64,000 bases of DNA, from positions 25,673,001-25,737,000 of the forward strand of contig NC_091972.1 of the NCBI RefSeq assembly GCF_036711975.1, given 5' to 3'. Origin of the DNA: Onthophagus taurus. Lineage: Eukaryota; Arthropoda; Insecta; Coleoptera; Scarabaeidae. Positions 61,313-64,000 of this stretch are shown one piece after another. Position numbers and translations under genes: made by a program. The notes beneath the pieces are model-generated. The model was not told where the DNA came from. It saw only the letters and a list, made by a program, of their open reading frames with translations, and did not search any database. Position 1 is the first letter of the stretch; each line of letters opens with the position of its first letter.

Positions 61313-61537
61313 TTAAGTCATTACATATTTAAATCTTTCATGAAAAATCTTATTTCTAAATTCGCTGCTTAAGTACAGGTGTAACATATCATTTACATAA
61401 CTTATTCTATTCTTAAATCTAAGACGATCTAAATACATTTCCTCCCAATTACACTTTCGTGATTGTCTATACGCATAAGTCCATGCATACATTCTATGCA
61501 TCTCATTTTTACTCTCATCAATCCGCACCTTACCCAT
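61313..61537 (-). CDS. Hypothetical 74-aa protein
   Basis: It starts with ATG at 61537, four bases after the stop of the gene upstream. It is rich in Arg, Tyr and Met and mostly helical, with no Cys motif beyond one Cys and no membrane segment. AATAAA-like signals for minus-strand transcripts (TTTATTTATT near 61302) lie just beyond its stop. I do not recognise it; its position in a tight cluster with a good ATG is the main reason to believe it. Confidence 0.5.
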   Translation of the reverse strand: MGKVRIDESKNEMHRMYAWTYAYRQSRKCNWEEMYLDRLRFKNRISYVNDMLHLYLSSEFRNKIFHERFKYVMT

Positions 61538-61541
61538 GTCT

Positions 61542-62496
61542 TTATTGATTGTGAAATAATTTAAACAAATCTACATCCAACAAGATTTTATCGAAATTGT
61601 ACAACATCACTTCCTTACTTATACATATTTGTTCAGAACACGATTCATTGAGCATCGTTAACATATTACGTTTCACATCTCCATCCATTGCAGCTAACGC
61701 GTTTATAACACTATCATAATATGCTTTGTAATTCACAGTTCTCAATAATCTCAGTCGAGTTGCTACTAAATCTGCTACGTTCCAAAGCTCATGCAACGAT
61801 TCATATGCAATATATACATATTCTCCACCCCTCTCCAACTTTAAAATCTTGCAAACGTTTTCCATCCAATCGCACGATATACTGACACCACACAACACTA
61901 TCTGCGACGGAGACTGATTAGCAAAACTGTTTGTGATTGTTGACTTATACATAATAATGTTGTGCCAATCGTTTTCCGTTAATGTTAAACATTGACCTTT
62001 TCCCATTAACCTTACCACTGGTTCAAAATGTAAGTCAGCACTTAATCCTATTGCCACACATTTCGTGCGGCTCTTATTTAGTGCATACACTGTTTCCGAA
62101 AATAGAGGACCTCTACTTGCTCTTACTGTACTGTCCGACATGTTGGTTAAGCTCTCCATGTTATCTATTCTCGAAACTACTTCATTATTACCGTTAACAC
62201 TTTGCGTCATAATAAAAGGGCTTAAGTCTGCAAACGAATCTTTTCCATCAGCGACCGCTTGCATATTGTTACCACACTCTATAACTGTATTAAACTTTTC
62301 TTGTTTTAACACCTCTTCAGATGCCACGGGTGTCAACGAGGGTTTTATCACCTTTGGACTTATGTTCGCTTTTTTGGACACCGCCTGTTGAACCTCGAGA
62401 CTTCTCTTCGGTGCTTTTGTATATTGTTGTCTGGAACCCACTAAGTATATATAACATTAATACTTCTGCTGTAAGACAAGTGTTTATGGACTTACT
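61542..62496 (-). CDS. PC4-like protein (299 aa) with start codon split by an intron
   Basis: Coding runs from 62440 to 61542 plus one base at 62496. Without splicing the frame has only a GTG and an upstream stop. With the 55-nt intron 62495-62441 removed, the final A of exon 1 joins TG of exon 2 to give ATG. The protein begins GSRQQYTKAPKRSL. The first 110 residues are polar and probably disordered. About 130-165 (LSADLHFEPVVRLMGKG...LTLTENDWHNI) has the strand-strand-helix pattern of the PC4/p15 single-strand DNA-binding coactivator domain; this is resemblance by eye. The rest is helical. A TATA box lies 73-80 bp upstream of the exon 1 end. Confidence 0.7.
62441..62495 (-). other. 55-nt intron that assembles the ATG
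   Basis: The minus-strand donor is ACAA|GTAAGT (62495) and the acceptor is ATACTTAG|TGGG (AG at 62442-62441). Its length matches the 59- and 60-nt introns elsewhere in the element. Splicing joins A to TG, placing the start codon across the junction. Confidence 0.7.
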
Positions 62497-62568
62497 TGTT
62501 CTGCGTTGTTATGTCACCACTACGTCGGATGATTTCAATGAAACTAATCTTTTATGAACCTGACTTGC

Positions 62569-62576
62569 TATTTATA
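62569..62576 (-). promoter_or_regulatory. TATA box of the PC4-like gene
   Basis: TATTTATA on the plus strand reads TATAAATA on the minus strand. A start site about 30 bp downstream would give a 5' exon of about 50 nt ending at the GTAAGT donor. The exon has no ATG of its own, which fits the split start codon. Confidence 0.6.
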
Positions 62577-62602
62577 CACATCATTTTAGGTGGGGACGTC
62601 AC

Positions 62603-62730
62603 GGTCACAATTAAGGTTGACTTCAAGTTCTCCGTTGAGGTCAAAGTAAAGGTCATTGTTCAGGTCAAGGTTACTGATCAATGTCATAGTCACTCAACGT
62701 GATCTTGACCTGAGGTGAGCTCAAAGTAAA
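62603..62730. repeat. Internal copy of the TIR interior
   Basis: Bases 62603-62730 match 63723-63850 in the same orientation over 128 bp with few mismatches (GGTCACAATTAAGGTTGACT to GAGCTCAAAGTAAA). The copy again carries several AGGTCA/TGACC half-sites. It lies just upstream of the PC4-like gene's TATA box. Confidence 0.9.
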
Positions 62731-63041
62731 TCCAACCCGGTCATGCTCCACTCCTCCGGGAGCACCCGAGAAGAGCCATCACTCGACTTGAGTACACCAA
62801 AAAAAAAACATCATGAACTGCTAACTCGGGGGCGTCGAGTTGACACCATAAATAATACGTTAAAAAGATATGCAATTGTTTATCATTTATTAAAGACGAG
62901 TTCAATAAATTAAATGAAATTTAATTCGGTTGTTTTTCTTTTCCATTTTATATATTAGGATTAGGAATGTGATACATTTAAATTGAATAAAAAAAAGTCA
63001 GTACTATAAAAATTAATTTATTTAAATTTTAAATTTTAACA
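62731..63041. other. Spacer without a gene
   Basis: The first part (62731-62830) is GC-richer unique sequence. The rest is AT-rich, with T/A runs next to the end of the last gene that could hold its poly(A) signal. I see no coding pattern. Confidence 0.5.
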
Positions 63042-63524
63042 TTAATCTAAATCCATTTTTAAAAATTTTAAAATTAATTTAACATTTTCAATTGCACAAC
63101 TGCTTTCCGATTTATAATGATATGCGCAAGAATTTTGACTCAACGAAAGCAAAGGGCAATATATATTATGTTGTAAATTAATAATCACTGGCTTTACCGA
63201 TGATAATAGGTCTCTCAATACCTTTTCTTTTTGAGATCCCTTTACAAACACCACCTCCACTCCGCATGTATGCTGTTCCAGAATGTCTTTCAGTTGATTA
63301 TAGGGCACATATCCATTCTCGTAATGCAAATGGTGTAAGTTATTCTCCTCCCAACGCACTTGTCGACATTCTCGCTTATTGAGTCTTTCATAACTTATAT
63401 CAGGTTGAAATATGAAATGGGAAATCGACTCACCATCACCGATAGCCAATTCTTTAACTCGAAATCCCGAAGATAAAGTAAACCCTTGCATATCGATGAC
63501 TTTAATTGGATTTCTCGATGCCAT
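63042..63524 (-). CDS. DxQGF-family protein, copy 2 (160 aa)
   Basis: The ATG at 63524 follows a 5' leader that begins inside the right TIR promoter. It shares motif order with the gene at 57001-57516: VIDMQGFTLSSGFRVKELAI, HFIFQP, EVVFVKGSQKEKVLRDLL, then CAYHYKSESSCAIENVKLIL. Identity outside these motifs is low, so it is an old paralog or was acquired separately. It lies between the right TIR and an internal copy of the TIR interior, outside the main cluster. The molecular function is unknown. Confidence 0.75.
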   Translation of the reverse strand: MASRNPIKVIDMQGFTLSSGFRVKELAIGDGESISHFIFQPDISYERLNKRECRQVRWEENNLHHLHYENGYVPYNQLKDILEQHTCGVEVVFVKGSQKEKVLRDLLSSVKPVIINLQHNIYCPLLSLSQNSCAYHYKSESSCAIENVKLILKFLKMDLD

Positions 63525-63632
63525 TATATTTAAGCGATGTAAACTGCTTAAAATAGGAGCTACAAGTTCCTCAATTTCTTTATGTTCACAACACTCTTAC
63601 TTCAATACTGTTGAACACGATTTTCTATCTGC

Positions 63633-63640
63633 TATTTAAA
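63633..63640 (-). promoter_or_regulatory. TATA-like box in right TIR
   Basis: TATTTAAA on the plus strand reads TTTAAATA on the minus strand, with ACTGTTGA (initiator on the minus strand) about 26 bp beyond. It is identical to the PolB promoter and points at the gene starting at 63524. Confidence 0.55.
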
Positions 63641-63897
63641 GCATACCTCCTCCGAAGTGGGGTTTTCAATGGCCTCACGTCGTGTAACCTTCATTTCAGG
63701 TCACGTACACGGTCAATGTAATGGTCACAATTAAGGTTGACTTCAAGGTCTCCGTTGAGATCAAAGTAAAGGTCATTGTTCAGGTCAAGGTTACTGATCA
63801 AGGTCATGGTCACTAAACGTGATCTTGACCTGAGGTGAGCTCAAAGTAAAGGTCATTGTTTAGGTCAAGGTTACTGGTCAACGACCCCCTTTGCAAT

Positions 63898-64000
63898 AGC
63901 CGATTCTGGAACCTCCTCCCAGAACCTCAGGGCAAGGTCAAGGTCATGGTCACTCAACGTGACCTTGGCCTTGGCCTTGACCTGAGGTTCTGAGAGGAGG
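63898..64000. other. Terminal palindrome, right end (cut by the window)
   Basis: It is the right-hand version of the palindrome at 45443-45559. AGCCGATTCTGG at 63898 starts one arm, and the other arm ends beyond the window. Confidence 0.8.

Larger units (their letters stand above)
45430..64000. mobile_element. Maverick/Polinton (adintovirus-like) element, right terminus just outside window
   Basis: The element carries the Polinton core set: protein-primed PolB, a retroviral-type integrase with chromodomain, an FtsK/HerA-type packaging ATPase, an adenain-like protease, a double-jelly-roll capsid protein and a penton protein. It is bounded by terminal inverted repeats. The satellite sequence breaks at 45429 and the element starts with AG, as Mavericks do. 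The last base of the window pairs with 45457, so about 27 bp of the right end are missing and the full length should be about 18,598 bp, normal for the class. The six bases to the left are CATGTT; Mavericks make 6-bp target duplications, so the same six should follow the right end. Confidence 0.95.
63582..64000 (-). repeat. Right terminal inverted repeat (419 of ~446 bp)
   Basis: It is the reverse complement of 45457-45875 with 9 mismatches, five of them clustered around 63673-63722. The window ends about 27 bp before the expected terminus. Confidence 0.93.

Overview
The window is eukaryotic and almost certainly arthropod nuclear DNA. It holds two things: a 45.4-kb satellite DNA array (1-45429, running off the left edge) and, inserted into it, a nearly complete 18.6-kb Maverick/Polinton element of the adintovirus-like kind (45430 to the right edge). 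The arthropod call is inference: it rests on 55-60 nt introns with GTAAG donors and TTTCAG/TTAG acceptors, TATA plus initiator promoters, and gene families I associate with arthropod Polintons.

Satellite, 1-45429. The monomer is about 152 bp, giving roughly 299 head-to-tail copies. Near-invariant stretches alternate with one variable block. Superimposed on this are higher-order units: a 2,877-bp (19-monomer) tandem duplication near 7.15-12.9 kb, a 1,066-bp (7-monomer) duplication near 22.4-23.7 kb, and 5- and 7-monomer units over 34-45 kb. I see no genes in it; reading frames up to about 100 codons are by-products of the repeat.

Element, 45430-64000. The left end begins 5'-AG inside a satellite monomer. 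A 446-bp terminal inverted repeat (TIR; 9 mismatches over the 419 bp visible on both sides) carries a 117-bp palindrome, about 13 AGGTCA half-sites and an inward-facing promoter. The window stops about 27 bp before the right terminus, so the target-site duplication cannot be checked. PolB (DNA polymerase B) is on the plus strand; everything else is on the minus strand. From right to left the order is: an orphan DxQGF-family gene, a PC4-like gene, a small ORF, a phospholipase A2 protein, an adenain-like protease, the single-jelly-roll penton protein, a small ORF, the double-jelly-roll major capsid protein, a second DxQGF-family gene, a Cys/His C-terminal protein, a repeat-rich region with a spliced gene and a large GC-rich palindrome, a BESS-like protein, a Cys-rich protein, the packaging ATPase, a DUF8207-like protein, a 135-aa protein and a chromodomain integrase.

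How the genes fit together: PolB would copy the genome, the integrase (whose chromodomain fits insertion into heterochromatic satellite) would insert it, and the capsid, penton, protease, ATPase and PLA2 proteins form an adenovirus/Polinton virion morphogenesis set. The structural genes are open, but PolB has one in-frame stop, so this copy is probably a recently arrived, non-autonomous provirus-like insertion.

The most interesting observations are: (1) an apparent frameshift in PolB that is really a 59-nt intron; (2) a gene whose ATG is assembled across a 55-nt intron (A|TG); (3) a tandem 141-bp duplication that is exactly one 81-nt exon plus one 60-nt intron; (4) a perfect-core GC-rich palindrome of about 190 bp with G-quadruplex-prone arms; (5) TIRs packed with nuclear-receptor half-sites; (6) an extra paralogous gene between the right TIR and a second internal copy of the TIR interior.
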